Assembly (NCBI RefSeq): GCF_018131005.1
Contig: NZ_JAFCJK010000010.1
Location: 124,001-188,000 of the forward strand
Direction of reading: 5' to 3'
Origin: Bradyrhizobium lablabi
GTDB taxonomy: Bacteria > Pseudomonadota > Alphaproteobacteria > Rhizobiales > Xanthobacteraceae
Length of the DNA stretch: 64,000 bases
Notes under the pieces: model-generated
The model's input: the letters and a program-made list of their open reading frames with translations, nothing else
Database searches by the model: none
Told to the model about the DNA's origin: nothing
Shown here: positions 1 through 8,572 of the stretch, in pieces
Position numbering within the stretch: the stretch's first letter is position 1
Layout: every line of letters begins with the position of its first letter
Made by a program: the position numbers and the translations under genes

Positions 1-180
1 GAGAGCGCAGAATATGCAGCCGACAAGGCGCGTCATCTCTACCTGGTGCCGGCGGCCGGCAGCGTCGAAGTCAACGGCGTGCGCGTCAATGCGCGCGACG
101 GCGCTGCGATCCGCGACGAGGCCAAGCTCAAGATCACCGCGCTGGAAGACTCCGAACTGGTGCTGGTCGACGCGGCGTAA
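1..180 (+). CDS. Pirin-family protein, C-terminal fragment
   Basis: The frame is open from the first base and reads ESAEYAADKARHLYLVPAAG onward to a TAA at 178-180. The last 59 residues carry the turn-rich beta pattern (VEVNGVRVNARDGAAI, then ITALEDSELVLVD) of the second cupin of YhaK/pirin-type bicupins, whose tail typically says that the compound must be inert until released and ends in a hydrophobic strand. Such proteins are quercetinase-like or redox-sensing iron cupins. The metal site lies upstream and is not visible, so no activity can be inferred. WrbA follows on the same strand after 144 bp; pirin and WrbA both deal with quinone or redox stress, which makes the pairing sensible. That gap holds two weak inverted repeats (202-208 with 219-225; 250-255 with 265-270). 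Confidence 0.72.
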   Translation, partial: ESAEYAADKARHLYLVPAAGSVEVNGVRVNARDGAAIRDEAKLKITALEDSELVLVDAA

Positions 181-324
181 GGCCATCGATCAAACCGCCG
201 TGATGTCGGGGTTTGTCGCGACATCTCACGGCTTGACGCAGGAAGTAAATGCCCGTCACAAGCGCGGGCATGACGACGGATGTTTTCTCAAACATCTCAC
301 ATCAAACTCAAAGGGAAAGCCATC

Positions 325-924
325 ATGGCCAAGGTTCTCGTCCTCTATTACTCCGCCTACGGTCACATCGAGGCAATGGCGAATGCGGTCGCGCAAGGCG
401 CGCGTGAGGCCGGCGCCAGCGTCGATATCAAGCGCGTGCCCGAACTGGTGCCGGCCGAGGTCGCGAAGGCGTCCTACTACAAACTCGATCAGGCCGCGCC
501 GGTCGCCAAAATCGATGACCTCGCCAATTATGACGCGATCATCGTCGGCACCGGCACCCGCTTCGGCCGGATGACGTCGCAGATGGCCAACTTCCTCGAT
601 CAGGCCGGCGGCCTCTGGGCCAAGGGTGCGCTTCACGGCAAGGTCGGTGGCGCCTTCACCGCGAGTGCGACCCAGCACGGTGGCCAGGAGACGACGCTGT
701 TCTCCATCATCACCAACCTGCTGCATTTCGGCATGACCGTTGTCGGCCTCAACTACGGGTTCGCCGGCCAGATGAAGCTGGACGAGATCACCGGCGGCGC
801 ACCCTATGGCGCCACCACCATCACCGGCGGCGATGGCAGCCGCCAGCCGAGCGAGAACGAGCTTGCCGGCGCGCGCTATCAAGGACGCGTGATCGCGGAA
901 ACCGCCAGGAAGCTGCATGGCTGA
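325..924 (+). CDS. wrbA: NAD(P)H:quinone oxidoreductase WrbA
   Basis: This is a 199-residue flavodoxin-fold protein of the WrbA family, which reduces quinones by two electrons with FMN and NAD(P)H and so avoids semiquinone radicals. The start MAKVLVLYYSAYGHIEAMA contains the FMN phosphate-binding loop after strand 1. Further hallmarks are IVGTGTRFGRM around residue 75, the ATQHGGQETTLFSIITNLLH segment that follows the FMN isoalloxazine site, and GGAPYGATTITGGDGSRQPS near the end. The length matches the family norm of about 198. The ATG at 325 is preceded by AAGGGAAAG; an upstream in-frame codon at 280 would add 15 residues with no family counterpart. It is a cytosolic enzyme, probably co-regulated with the upstream pirin gene. 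Confidence 0.95.
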   Translation: MAKVLVLYYSAYGHIEAMANAVAQGAREAGASVDIKRVPELVPAEVAKASYYKLDQAAPVAKIDDLANYDAIIVGTGTRFGRMTSQMANFLDQAGGLWAKGALHGKVGGAFTASATQHGGQETTLFSIITNLLHFGMTVVGLNYGFAGQMKLDEITGGAPYGATTITGGDGSRQPSENELAGARYQGRVIAETARKLHG

Positions 925-939
925 ACTCCATGCGCTACA

Positions 940-1003
940 GCATCCGGAAAGTCTGTAGCGGCTTTCCGAAAAGGATCATGCTCAAACAAAGAGATGAGAT
1001 CAT
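940..1003 (+). repeat. Dispersed palindromic repeat, family 2, copy a
   Basis: The segment GCATCCGGAAAG...CTTTCCGAAAAGGATCATGCTC forms a stem of 7 bp (945-951 with 962-968). The same wording recurs at 34858-34901 on this strand and at 24857-24908 and 54371-54402 on the other strand. All four sit between genes. Here it lies just after wrbA and could act as a weak transcript end. Confidence 0.7.
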
Positions 1004-1122
1004 GCCATTCGACATGATCGCATTATGACACAGGATCTATAGCCAACCGCATGGCTGATGCGATCAGGGCGGCATTCTCGCCAGCGAATGCCGCCCTATG
1101 TATCCGTCAGGAGGCGACGGAT

Positions 1123-1260
1123 ATGGCTATGGTCGAACTTCTGCTGATGGCTCAAATGATCCGCAATCCGGTGCAGGCGTTTGCGCGGCGCTGGTGGTGC
1201 AAGAGTATGTTCCGCGCCACGCGCGGACAGCGGCGTTGCCCGGAATGCACGGCATCCTGA
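1123..1260 (+). CDS. Small protein, unknown
   Basis: A 45-codon frame begins MAMVELLLMAQMIRNPVQAF and ends RGQRRCPECTAS. It is supported mainly by a perfect AGGAGG at 1109-1114, eight bases before the ATG. The N-terminal half is an amphipathic or hydrophobic helix and the rest is very basic, with a WW pair and a CPEC tail that could bind metal if it paired with another protein. I do not recognise the family. A longer reading from 1051 lacks a ribosome site. The basic composition also fits chance translation of GC-rich DNA, so this is tentative. Confidence 0.42.
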   Translation: MAMVELLLMAQMIRNPVQAFARRWWCKSMFRATRGQRRCPECTAS

Positions 1261-1688
1261 AGTGATTAAATTGCCAACTGGTGGGCCGCAATCAGGCTCG
1301 ATAATGTGCGTTGCACTTCTGTCATCAATCGCCGTGGAGCCAAGTTTTTCATAGAGCACAGCCACCTGCGCCTACTTCGGTCTGACGAACCCGGCAAAAG
1401 TTCTTTACGCTCCCCGCAGCAATTCTGTGACGAGCGCAGCGCAGGTACCTGTGGCGCGGGTGCGCAGTCGCATGACAAAATGAAGGCCATCGCATGACGC
1501 CGTTGGCCAGCGGCGCCCCGCAGGGATGACTGCCCTCGATCGGCACGCATGGTCACGAGAAAAGCATGGCGGCTTGCAAAGAGCCGGACAAGAAAACGCA
1601 AGGCGACCGCTCGGGTTCCCGAGACCATCGCGACCAATTCGTGATAAGCCGCGCAAGTGTACACGTCGAGCAGCTCAGAGGTCCCTGC
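1261..1688. other. Gene-free stretch of 428 bp
   Basis: I find no convincing gene on either strand. Frames here are short, rich in Arg and Ser, lack ribosome sites and overlap one another. The stretch probably holds the promoter of the gene starting at 1689. No strong hairpin with a T run is visible. Confidence 0.5.
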
Positions 1689-2636
1689 ATGAGCACGATC
1701 ACGAAGACCCACTGGCCGGACTTGCCGACCGCCGCTTGGCGCGACACCTCTGCCACGCTGCAGCTCTGGACCCAGATCGCCGGCAAGATCCGGCTAACGA
1801 AATCGCCCTGGCTCAATCATTCCTGGCACGTCACGCTCTACGTCACCGCGCGTGGACTGACGACCTCGCCGATCCCGGACGGCGGACGCAGCTTCCAGAT
1901 CGACTTCGATTTCATCGACCACATCTTGCGTGTGTCGACCAGCGACGGCACGGAGCGGCAGTTTGCGTTGGCGGGGCAATCGGTGGCGAGTTTCTACGCC
2001 GCCCTGATGGCCGGCCTGAAGGAGCTTGGCATTGACGTCACGATCGACGAGACGCCGAATGAAATGCCCGACCCGATCCGCTTTTCCCAGGATACGCAGC
2101 ACGCATCCTACGATGCGGACGCCGTGCGCCGTTTTCACCAGATCCTTGTGAATTGCGACCGCGTGTTCAAGCAATTCCGTACCGGCTTTCTTGGCAAGGC
2201 AAGCCCCGTGCACTTCTTCTGGGGCAGCTTTGATCTCGCGGTCACGCGCTTCTCAGGCAGGACGGCGCCGCGACATCCCGGCGGCGTACCGCATTTGCCC
2301 GATGACGTGGCACAGGAAGCCTATTCGCACGAGGTGAGCAGCGCCGGTTTCTGGCCGGGCGGCGGCGCGATCGATTACCCTGCATTCTATTCCTACGCCT
2401 ATCCGGAGCCTAAGGGCTATCGCACCTCGAAAGTCCAGCCGGACGCGGCGTTCTTCAGCGAGGCGCTCGGCGAATTCGTGCTGCCATATGATGCCGTGCG
2501 CACGGCTCCCGATCCCGACAAGGCGTTGCTCGCGTTCCTGCAATCGAGCTACGAGGCGGCGGCAATCAACGCAAAATGGGATCGCGCTGCGCTCGAATGC
2601 GAGCTCGGCCAAGCAGGCGTGGTTCGCAAGATCTAA
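1689..2636 (+). CDS. DUF5996-type protein
   Basis: The 315-residue product begins MSTITKTHWPDLPTAAWRDT and has the signature layout of DUF5996 proteins: an early WxxT...LQLWTQIAGKIRL motif, the LTTSPIPDG turn, FIDHILRV, a central FFWGSFDLAVTRFSGRTAPR block, then the SAGFWPGG and FYSYAYPEP motifs near residue 225, and a final segment around LPYDAVR. The molecular role of the family is unknown; no signal peptide or membrane segment is present, so it is probably cytosolic. AGAGG lies 7 bases before the chosen ATG at 1689; an upstream in-frame ATG at 1566 would add 41 low-complexity residues. Its stop codon overlaps the stop of the convergent acyltransferase gene by 4 bp (2633-2636), leaving no room for a separate terminator. 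Confidence 0.82.
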   Translation: MSTITKTHWPDLPTAAWRDTSATLQLWTQIAGKIRLTKSPWLNHSWHVTLYVTARGLTTSPIPDGGRSFQIDFDFIDHILRVSTSDGTERQFALAGQSVASFYAALMAGLKELGIDVTIDETPNEMPDPIRFSQDTQHASYDADAVRRFHQILVNCDRVFKQFRTGFLGKASPVHFFWGSFDLAVTRFSGRTAPRHPGGVPHLPDDVAQEAYSHEVSSAGFWPGGGAIDYPAFYSYAYPEPKGYRTSKVQPDAAFFSEALGEFVLPYDAVRTAPDPDKALLAFLQSSYEAAAINAKWDRAALECELGQAGVVRKI

Positions 2637-3820
2637 CTCTCTTCCCGCGACGACGGCTTCCCGAGCGCCTGTTTCAGGCGCGCGGTGAGCTTCGGGTAGC
2701 GACGCAGCGCGCGCGCGGCGCGGTCGCGCAGCGCATAGGGCCATCCTCGCCAGGCAAGCGCCGCGCTGAGATCGACCAGCGGCATCCGCACGGGTCCAAA
2801 GCGGCGCTTGTAGGCATAATTACCGACCGAGAAGTCGAACTCGCGTACGCCGTCCTTGTGCAGGGCCGCCATGGTGCGCTCGATGATCAGCCGACCCGGC
2901 GAGCAGTTCGACCATTTGTCGCCGGCGTTGCTGATACGGATCATGACATAGCGCGCGCCGATGCGGATGCCGAGCAGCGTGGCCACCACCTCCTCGCCCG
3001 CTGTGAGCGCCGTCACCACCGCATAGCCGCTGGCGGTGCCGTCGCGGACGAGACCACGATAAAACGCGGCGCAATGCTCGTCGTTGAGGATGAAGTTGAG
3101 CCCGAGGCTTTGCATCCGCGAATCCTGCTGCGCCTCCGTGGCCGACAGGATCTTCAACGCCTCGTCGGCATCGGCGGCGATCCTGAATGCCACCGATGGA
3201 TCGCGGGTGAACACGCGCCAGCTCCGCTCCAGCTCCTTGCGCACGGTCTTTTCCAGCGTGTAGCGCCAGGCGTCGTAGTCCTCACCGGTGAAGACCGGGT
3301 TGCCGTTGAGCGGGCACGGCGCGGCTTCATCGAGCAAGGCCAGCGGATTGGCCCTGCCGTCGAGTCGAGCCGGCACCTTGCGCAGGCGGATGAGATCAGC
3401 ACCGCCGTCTGATTTGCGCAGCGCCCGGCGCAGCTCACGCCACAGCCGTCGCGCCGCGACCGCGTCGCGCGGTGCCGCGGGCCCGAGCAGCGGCGCGTTG
3501 TAATCAGTGAGTTCCAGATCGGCGAATTCGATCACGCGGATACCGCCTTGCCGGCGGCGGATCAGCGGCAGCATCACGGCATGCTCGCCGGTCGCGGCAT
3601 CAGTGATGACGGCAATCAGCGGCTCGACGCCATCGGCCGCCGCGAAGACGCGGTACCACGATGCATACCATTGCGGATGCTGGAACGCGGTCGGTGGGTC
3701 GAACGCACCCCATCGCGCCGCGGCTCGTGTCCAGTCCGAGAGCAACTCGACGCGAAAGCCGGCCGCGCGGGACGCTTCCCGTGTCCTTGATTGTCCGGCC
3801 GATGTCGTCAACACCGTCAT
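2633..3820 (-). CDS. GNAT/FemAB-like acyltransferase (CelD/BcsL type)
   Basis: The 395-residue protein matches the CelD/BcsL class of acetyltransferases (Acetyltransf_6 fold) found in cellulose and exopolysaccharide loci. Visible hallmarks are the N-terminal FQHPQWYASWYRVFA motif, a basic KTVRKELERSWRVF helix near residue 195, the central ATEAQQDSRM helix, GYAVVTALTAGEEVVATLLG strands for acyl-CoA contact, and FDFSVGNYAYKRRFGP near residue 345, which is the usual DFxxGxxxYKxxFG signature. It probably acylates a sugar or a lipid-linked glycan in the cytosol. It lies 13 bp downstream of the JmjC-like gene and is surely cotranscribed with it. The start at 3820 is chosen because the 20 preceding codons lie inside the upstream gene. 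The acyl donor and acceptor cannot be read from sequence. Confidence 0.85.
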   Translation of the reverse strand: MTVLTTSAGQSRTREASRAAGFRVELLSDWTRAAARWGAFDPPTAFQHPQWYASWYRVFAAADGVEPLIAVITDAATGEHAVMLPLIRRRQGGIRVIEFADLELTDYNAPLLGPAAPRDAVAARRLWRELRRALRKSDGGADLIRLRKVPARLDGRANPLALLDEAAPCPLNGNPVFTGEDYDAWRYTLEKTVRKELERSWRVFTRDPSVAFRIAADADEALKILSATEAQQDSRMQSLGLNFILNDEHCAAFYRGLVRDGTASGYAVVTALTAGEEVVATLLGIRIGARYVMIRISNAGDKWSNCSPGRLIIERTMAALHKDGVREFDFSVGNYAYKRRFGPVRMPLVDLSAALAWRGWPYALRDRAARALRRYPKLTARLKQALGKPSSREES

Positions 3821-3833
3821 TTTCGCAAACCCG

Positions 3834-4769
3834 TCAAGCAGCCTTGGGCAGATCGACGATCTTCCCGAGATCCGTTGCATCGAGGCGGAAGTCGACCGGG
3901 CGACGCACGGCGCGTTCGCGCTTCACCCATTTGCCGTCGCGCAGCAGCTTCTGCATCACCTGCTTGGCGAAGAAGGACGGACCGCGCAGGCTGCGGCTTC
4001 TCGGCGCGTAACCAAACCGATGACGCAGCATGCCGTTGGCGAGATGCAGGATCTGGGCACGGCGAATGTCTTCGTTCACGTAGGACACCGTCATCGAGAT
4101 GTTGACGCTGCCGAGGTTCTCGACACGGTGCGGCGCGTTCAACGGCCAGTTCAGCATCTGGCCGGGCTCGAGATCGATCACCTGCGCATGCTTGTCGTAC
4201 CAGGTCGCATAGGGGATATCGACCTCGACATCGAACAACGCGATGTCTTCGAGATGCTCCGGACGGATGAAGGGAGCCGTATTCGGATAGATGTAGACGC
4301 GCTTGCGGCCGGCGATCTGGATCAACCCCTGCCCCGGCAGATCGGCGTGATAATAGACCTGCGCGTCCGGCGACGAAATGAGGATGCCGGCCTGATGCGT
4401 GGGCGCCTCGAAATCGGGAACCTTGGCTGCGACCTCGGCAAACATCTGGTCGATCATGTCGCGGTAGCGCCGATCGATCGAGGTGACGTTGCGCAGGTTG
4501 AGCCACAGGCCGCCGCGCGAGATCGCTCCGATCACCTGGCGGCCGCTGAGTTTGCCGATCTCGCCCTCGCGCCAGACCCGGCTCGAACCCTTGGCGCCGG
4601 TCTTGACCAGGCTGTAATGCTCGCGCGGATAGGTCTCGATCAGCCTGGCGAGATCATCCATCGAGAAGGCCGGCTGCCGGTGCATACTGTGCTCGAGCCG
4701 GATCGGCTGATGGCTCCACAGTTCGGAATGGCTGTCATCCCAGTTCGTGAAGATCTTGCCCGTCGTCAT
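3834..4769 (-). CDS. JmjC/cupin-like iron-dependent oxygenase candidate
   Basis: The 311-residue protein has a JmjC-like double-stranded beta helix in its middle. YYHADLPGQGLIQIAGRKRV gives an HxD pair at H141 and D143 and a lysine 13 residues after D143 that could hold 2-oxoglutarate; the distal histidine is H214 in WPLNAPHRVEN. The helix ends with NISMTVSYV. The metal triad is therefore complete, which favours a real Fe(II)/2-oxoglutarate hydroxylase over a dead cupin. The N-terminal 120 residues and the C-terminal 70 are not domains I can name. AGGAG sits 7 bases before ATG 4769. It heads a two-gene unit with the acyltransferase, next to polysaccharide genes. Substrates of related proteins are proteins, small molecules or sugars, so the target remains open. 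Confidence 0.75.
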   Translation of the reverse strand: MTTGKIFTNWDDSHSELWSHQPIRLEHSMHRQPAFSMDDLARLIETYPREHYSLVKTGAKGSSRVWREGEIGKLSGRQVIGAISRGGLWLNLRNVTSIDRRYRDMIDQMFAEVAAKVPDFEAPTHQAGILISSPDAQVYYHADLPGQGLIQIAGRKRVYIYPNTAPFIRPEHLEDIALFDVEVDIPYATWYDKHAQVIDLEPGQMLNWPLNAPHRVENLGSVNISMTVSYVNEDIRRAQILHLANGMLRHRFGYAPRSRSLRGPSFFAKQVMQKLLRDGKWVKRERAVRRPVDFRLDATDLGKIVDLPKAA

Positions 4770-4954
4770 TGCCACGCTCCTGGTCGCCTTGCCTCTTTCG
4801 CATCGTCCGATGTCCCGTTCCGGGACGGATGGACGGCCTTTGGACAGGAATTGGCAAGAACGGTGCCGCGCGGAGAGGCCGGCCGCTTACCCGAAGCTAA
4901 TGTCTCGCCTGTATGGCTAACCGCGACACCACTAGAATTCACCGTCAAGCCACG

Positions 4955-6094
4955 ATGACCGAAAAATCCCGATACCGGGCGCTGTTCCTCGGCGCCGGAC
5001 CGCAGATGCAGTGCGGCGTCGGGCAATTCACCCGCCTCCTGCAGCAGACGTTCGAAGAGATCGATCCAGGTGGTAGCACGCCGTTAACCCTGACGCGGAC
5101 GGAAGGCACAATCGCCGAAATCTGGCGCGCGGTCGGCACCGCGCGGAGCGTGGTCTGCAATTTCCCGATCGTGGCCTGGAAGCGGGTGATCGCCCGCCCG
5201 TTGCTGGCACTCGCTTTCGCCCGCCTGCGCAAGCGCAAGATTGTCCTGATTCAGCACGAGTGGCGCGGCCTCAACTGGATGCGCCGGATCACCTACGTGC
5301 CGGCGCTGTGGCTCGCCGACAGCATCGTGATGTTCTCGCCGCTGGTGCGGCAGGAACTCGCTGACGATTGGCTCATGCGCGGCATGACGCGCAAATGCGT
5401 GCTGGCGCCGCTGCCGCCGAACCTCGAGACTTCGGCCGAAATCCAGGATTCAACGCTGCGGCAACGGTTGATTGCCGCACGTGAAAACGGTCAATTGGTC
5501 ATCGGGCATTTCGGCTCGATCTATCCCGGCAAGCAGCCAAACGCGTTGCTCGAGATCGGAGCGATCCTGAAAGCGCGCGGGCTGAAGCCGCTGATCGTCT
5601 ATATCGGCTCCTTCATCCGCGGCATCGACCGCGTCGAGGAGGAGTTTCATGCGCGCGCCGCCGAGCTTGGACTGAAGGACGATGTGATCGTGTCGGGCTT
5701 TGTCGCCTCCAACCATGAACTGTCCGGCCTGCTCGGCGCGGCCAGCGCGTTCTGCTATCCGCTCGACGAGGGCCTCACTGCGCGGCGATCCAGCGTGCTG
5801 GCTTGCGTCCAATCCGGCCGGCCGCTGATCGTAACCGGGCCTGCGCTGGCGGATGAGTTCGACCATCATCCGCGCTTTAAGGAATTGATCGACCGCGGCG
5901 CCATTGTGCTGGTGCCGCGCGGTTCGGACAGCACAGCCTATGCCGATCGAATCGTCTCGGCGCTGGAGCGGCCGACGGCCTCTGTGCCGTTTGATTTCGA
6001 TGGCTGGTGGACGGATGCGGCGAAAGCGATCGGCGCGGTCATTCCCGCAGGCGGAACCGGGCGAGATAGTGCATGCCGAATACGGCAATCATGA
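4955..6094 (+). CDS. Family 1-like glycosyltransferase
   Basis: The 379-residue product is a GT-B fold sugar transferase. RYRALFLGAGPQMQCGVGQF is the N-terminal Gly-rich loop after strand 1, VLIQHEWRGL follows a Rossmann strand, and the C-terminal half has the donor-binding domain beginning VIGHFGSIYPGKQPNALLEI, the typical start of domain 2, then DDVIVSGFVASNHELSGLL and the acidic FCYPLDEGLTARRSS motif that replaces the usual E-x7-E. It should add a sugar to a lipid-linked repeat unit on the cytosolic membrane face. The start at 4955 is uncertain because no clear ribosome site precedes it; an in-frame ATG at 4913 is an alternative. Its last 56 bp overlap the 3-prime end of the convergent Wzy-like gene. 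Confidence 0.85.
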   Translation: MTEKSRYRALFLGAGPQMQCGVGQFTRLLQQTFEEIDPGGSTPLTLTRTEGTIAEIWRAVGTARSVVCNFPIVAWKRVIARPLLALAFARLRKRKIVLIQHEWRGLNWMRRITYVPALWLADSIVMFSPLVRQELADDWLMRGMTRKCVLAPLPPNLETSAEIQDSTLRQRLIAARENGQLVIGHFGSIYPGKQPNALLEIGAILKARGLKPLIVYIGSFIRGIDRVEEEFHARAAELGLKDDVIVSGFVASNHELSGLLGAASAFCYPLDEGLTARRSSVLACVQSGRPLIVTGPALADEFDHHPRFKELIDRGAIVLVPRGSDSTAYADRIVSALERPTASVPFDFDGWWTDAAKAIGAVIPAGGTGRDSACRIRQS

Positions 6095-7352
6095 ACGTTA
6101 CCCAGATCGGATCGGCGCGATCGAGATAGAAGCTCTCCATCGTCGACAGATAGAGACCGAACAGCCAGATCCGGAAGAACATCATCAACAGCGGGCCGCC
6201 GTTGCCGCCCTCGTCAGCGGACTGGAAATCGCGCAGCGGCGCGATGACAAGTGCGGCGATCAACAACACGAGGCCCGGCAGCCCCATGCCGAGCGCGGTG
6301 TCGAGATAGCCGTTATGGCTATGGGAGGCATAGGCCGCCCACTCCTTGCCTTCCGGCAGGTTCTGGATCGCGCTGGAGCCCCAGAACGAGGCGTAGCCGT
6401 AACCGGTCATCAGTTTCGGCTGCAGCGATTGCAGCGCGAAGTTCCAGATGTCGGTACGCCCGGTGAAGCTGGAATCCAGCGGCAGCAATTGCGCGATCTG
6501 CGCCAGCGTCTCGCTCATCACCGTGCCGATGCTGAGCATGTTGAGCAGCACCAGCGGCGTCAGGCACATCACGACACGCCCCCGGAACGAGCGGACGAAA
6601 GCGGTCAGCGAGGTCAGCAACAGAACTGAGAAGCACAGCGCCAGCGAGCTTTTTCCTGCGGAGTACAACAGGAAAAGCGACGACAGGACGATCACCGTGA
6701 CTCCGGAGATTCTACCGCCGGCGCGGATCAGATAGATGCCGAGGAACAGCAGCATCGCCATGATGGCGGCCGCCATGTTCTTGTGGCCGAAGGCTCCGCG
6801 CCAGTTGCCGGCGAGGCCCGGCTCCTGCGGATCGCCGGCCTGATGGATCGACAAATGCGGCACGAGCAGGATGCCGAGATAGCACGTCACCAGCAGCACC
6901 AGCGACGCGATCGAAAGCCAGTGCATCAATTCCCGCTCGGTCTTCGCCAGCAGCGGCATGCAGGCCGCCACCACGATCACGAAGGCCGTCAACGAAAAGC
7001 GCCGAACCGATGTGCCGGGATCGAAGGAGATCAGCACCGAGATACAGAGCCCCGCGGCGAACCACAGGAAGACGGGCTTGGCCAGCGTCGCAAGTCCCCG
7101 GGCATTTTCATGCAGGACGAGCGCCACGGTCAGCGCTGCGAGCAGGCCGTAAACGGCATACGTCACGGCATTGCTGCCCAGCGTCACCTCGCCGATCTGC
7201 ATGTCGCTGAGATCTTCGAACGGCTGCAGCGAAATCCACGCCAGCAGCAGCACACCGATGAAGGTCACCGCGCGGGCGATGTCCAGCACCTCCGCTCGCC
7301 GGATCTCGCCGACGACGGCGCGCAGCTCCGACGTGGTGACGAAGCGGCTCAC
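6039..7352 (-). CDS. O-antigen ligase/Wzy-like polymerase
   Basis: The 437-residue protein has about ten to twelve hydrophobic segments (for example TFIGVLLLAWISL, AVTYAVYGLLAALTVALVL, LVLLVTCYLGILLVPHLS) and the large periplasmic loop that defines the WaaL/Wzy family. In it, LAGNWRGAFGHKNMAAAIMA carries the conserved R and GHKN motif, and YASHSHNGYLDTALGMGLPG holds the SHNGYLD signature. These proteins polymerise lipid-linked repeat units or ligate them to lipid A. In a locus with a Wzx flippase and Wzz-like protein, polymerase is more likely. The ATG overlaps the stop of the upstream glycosyltransferase by 4 bp, so the two are translationally coupled. Confidence 0.9.
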   Translation of the reverse strand: MSRFVTTSELRAVVGEIRRAEVLDIARAVTFIGVLLLAWISLQPFEDLSDMQIGEVTLGSNAVTYAVYGLLAALTVALVLHENARGLATLAKPVFLWFAAGLCISVLISFDPGTSVRRFSLTAFVIVVAACMPLLAKTERELMHWLSIASLVLLVTCYLGILLVPHLSIHQAGDPQEPGLAGNWRGAFGHKNMAAAIMAMLLFLGIYLIRAGGRISGVTVIVLSSLFLLYSAGKSSLALCFSVLLLTSLTAFVRSFRGRVVMCLTPLVLLNMLSIGTVMSETLAQIAQLLPLDSSFTGRTDIWNFALQSLQPKLMTGYGYASFWGSSAIQNLPEGKEWAAYASHSHNGYLDTALGMGLPGLVLLIAALVIAPLRDFQSADEGGNGGPLLMMFFRIWLFGLYLSTMESFYLDRADPIWVTFMIAVFGMHYLARFRLRE

Positions 7353-8530
7353 GAGACGATTTTCGAGGCTTTATACTGCTGCGGCTCGATGCCGACGGCA
7401 GCGAGCGCGCTGCCGAGCGCTACCGTCATCGGATGCACGGCGATCACCGCCTTGCGCTCGGTGAACACCGCGCAAGCGGCATGGACGAGCGACAGCGGCA
7501 GCGCCGCGGCGAGCTTGATGGCGAGTTTCAGCCGAGATGCAAGCGTCGGCGTCGCCTTGCGCTGGACATGATAATTGATGGCACCGATCCGCAAGCCGCG
7601 AATGATCAGCCAGCCGAGCTGGGTGCGGTTCTGCGGCACGGTCTCGCTGATCGTGGCATCCGCGGCCCAGTGGAAACGCAGCCCGAGTCGCCTGCAACGG
7701 TAGAAGAAATCGACGTCGCCGCCGCCGAGAAAGTTGAAGCGCAGGTCAAAGGCGGGGAAGCCGACTTCCGCAAACACCGCGCGGCGGACCAGGCAATTGC
7801 CGCAGCCGTAAATGACTGGCACCGGGCCACTCTGCTCATAGGCCGGAGCGAAGGCTGGATGGCGGCGCAGGCCGCGCTTCATCTCGTCGTGGAAGTTCGG
7901 CCAGACCGGTCCGCCGACCAAATCGGCGCCCGATATCTCGGCGGTCGACACCATCCGGTCGATCCAGTCGGGCGAGGCGATCTCGTCGTCGTCGATCATC
8001 AGAAAATGCTCGGCGACCGGAAACAGCGCCAGCGCGGTCTCGAACGCCGCGTTGATGGCGTAGCAATTGCCCTGGCGCGGCTCGACCAAGCAGATGCCCG
8101 ATAACCGTGACTCCAGAAACTCGGCGGCGACAGGCACGCTCGCGCATTTCGCCGCGTCGTTCTCGACAATGACGACCGCGAATTGCCGGCCGGTGCGCTG
8201 GCGCGCCAACGACTGCAACGTCAGACGCAGATGTTTCGGCCGGCGGAAGCTCGGGATACAGACCACGATCCCGATCGAGGGATCGAGGTCAGGCGAAGCC
8301 ACCGCCCAGGCGCGCTCGGCCGGCTGCGTGGCTGTTGCGTGATCGATCTCTGGCAGTTCGGTCGCGGTCATGGTTGTTGCGTCCAATGTCTCGCCGTCCC
8401 GAAAAGAGGCTTGCGCCCCGTTGCGGAACATCGGCGTTTCGATCTGGTTACCCGCCCCTGGCAATTCCCGAGCGTTCAGGCGATACGCGGACAATGTTGC
8501 AATATCGGGTCCGCCTGCCTCTCCCGACAC
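7349..8530 (-). CDS. Family 2 glycosyltransferase
   Basis: The GT-A domain begins SIGIVVCIPSFRRPKHLRLT about residue 85, followed by QFAVVIVENDAA, the acceptor loop EPRQGNCYAINAAFETAL, and the metal-binding HFLMIDDDEIASPDW, where DDD is the DxD motif. The later FNFLGGGDVDFFYRCRRLG supplies the usual base and helix. A hydrophobic or amphipathic C-terminus near LKLAIKLAAALPLSLVHAA suggests membrane association. The start is uncertain: GTG at 8530 gives 393 residues, but ATG codons at 8431 and 8371 are equally plausible and would remove an 80-residue leader without recognisable features. None has a strong ribosome site. It sits between the GH26-like gene (42 bp upstream) and the polymerase (4-bp overlap). 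Confidence 0.88.
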   Translation of the reverse strand: MSGEAGGPDIATLSAYRLNARELPGAGNQIETPMFRNGAQASFRDGETLDATTMTATELPEIDHATATQPAERAWAVASPDLDPSIGIVVCIPSFRRPKHLRLTLQSLARQRTGRQFAVVIVENDAAKCASVPVAAEFLESRLSGICLVEPRQGNCYAINAAFETALALFPVAEHFLMIDDDEIASPDWIDRMVSTAEISGADLVGGPVWPNFHDEMKRGLRRHPAFAPAYEQSGPVPVIYGCGNCLVRRAVFAEVGFPAFDLRFNFLGGGDVDFFYRCRRLGLRFHWAADATISETVPQNRTQLGWLIIRGLRIGAINYHVQRKATPTLASRLKLAIKLAAALPLSLVHAACAVFTERKAVIAVHPMTVALGSALAAVGIEPQQYKASKIVS

Positions 8531-8572
8531 GCGTAATTCGCGGCAAGGTTAATCGACGCGGTTAAGCAACGC

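Noticed and set aside
1266..1712. 148-codon minus-strand frame in the gap before the DUF5996 gene
   Set aside because: Its start overlaps the DUF5996 start, composition is Arg/Ser-rich, and no ribosome site is present.
3507..4958. 483-codon plus-strand frame opposite the JmjC-like and acyltransferase genes
   Set aside because: Both minus-strand genes have clear motifs; the plus frame is rich in Asp/His/Arg with no domain.
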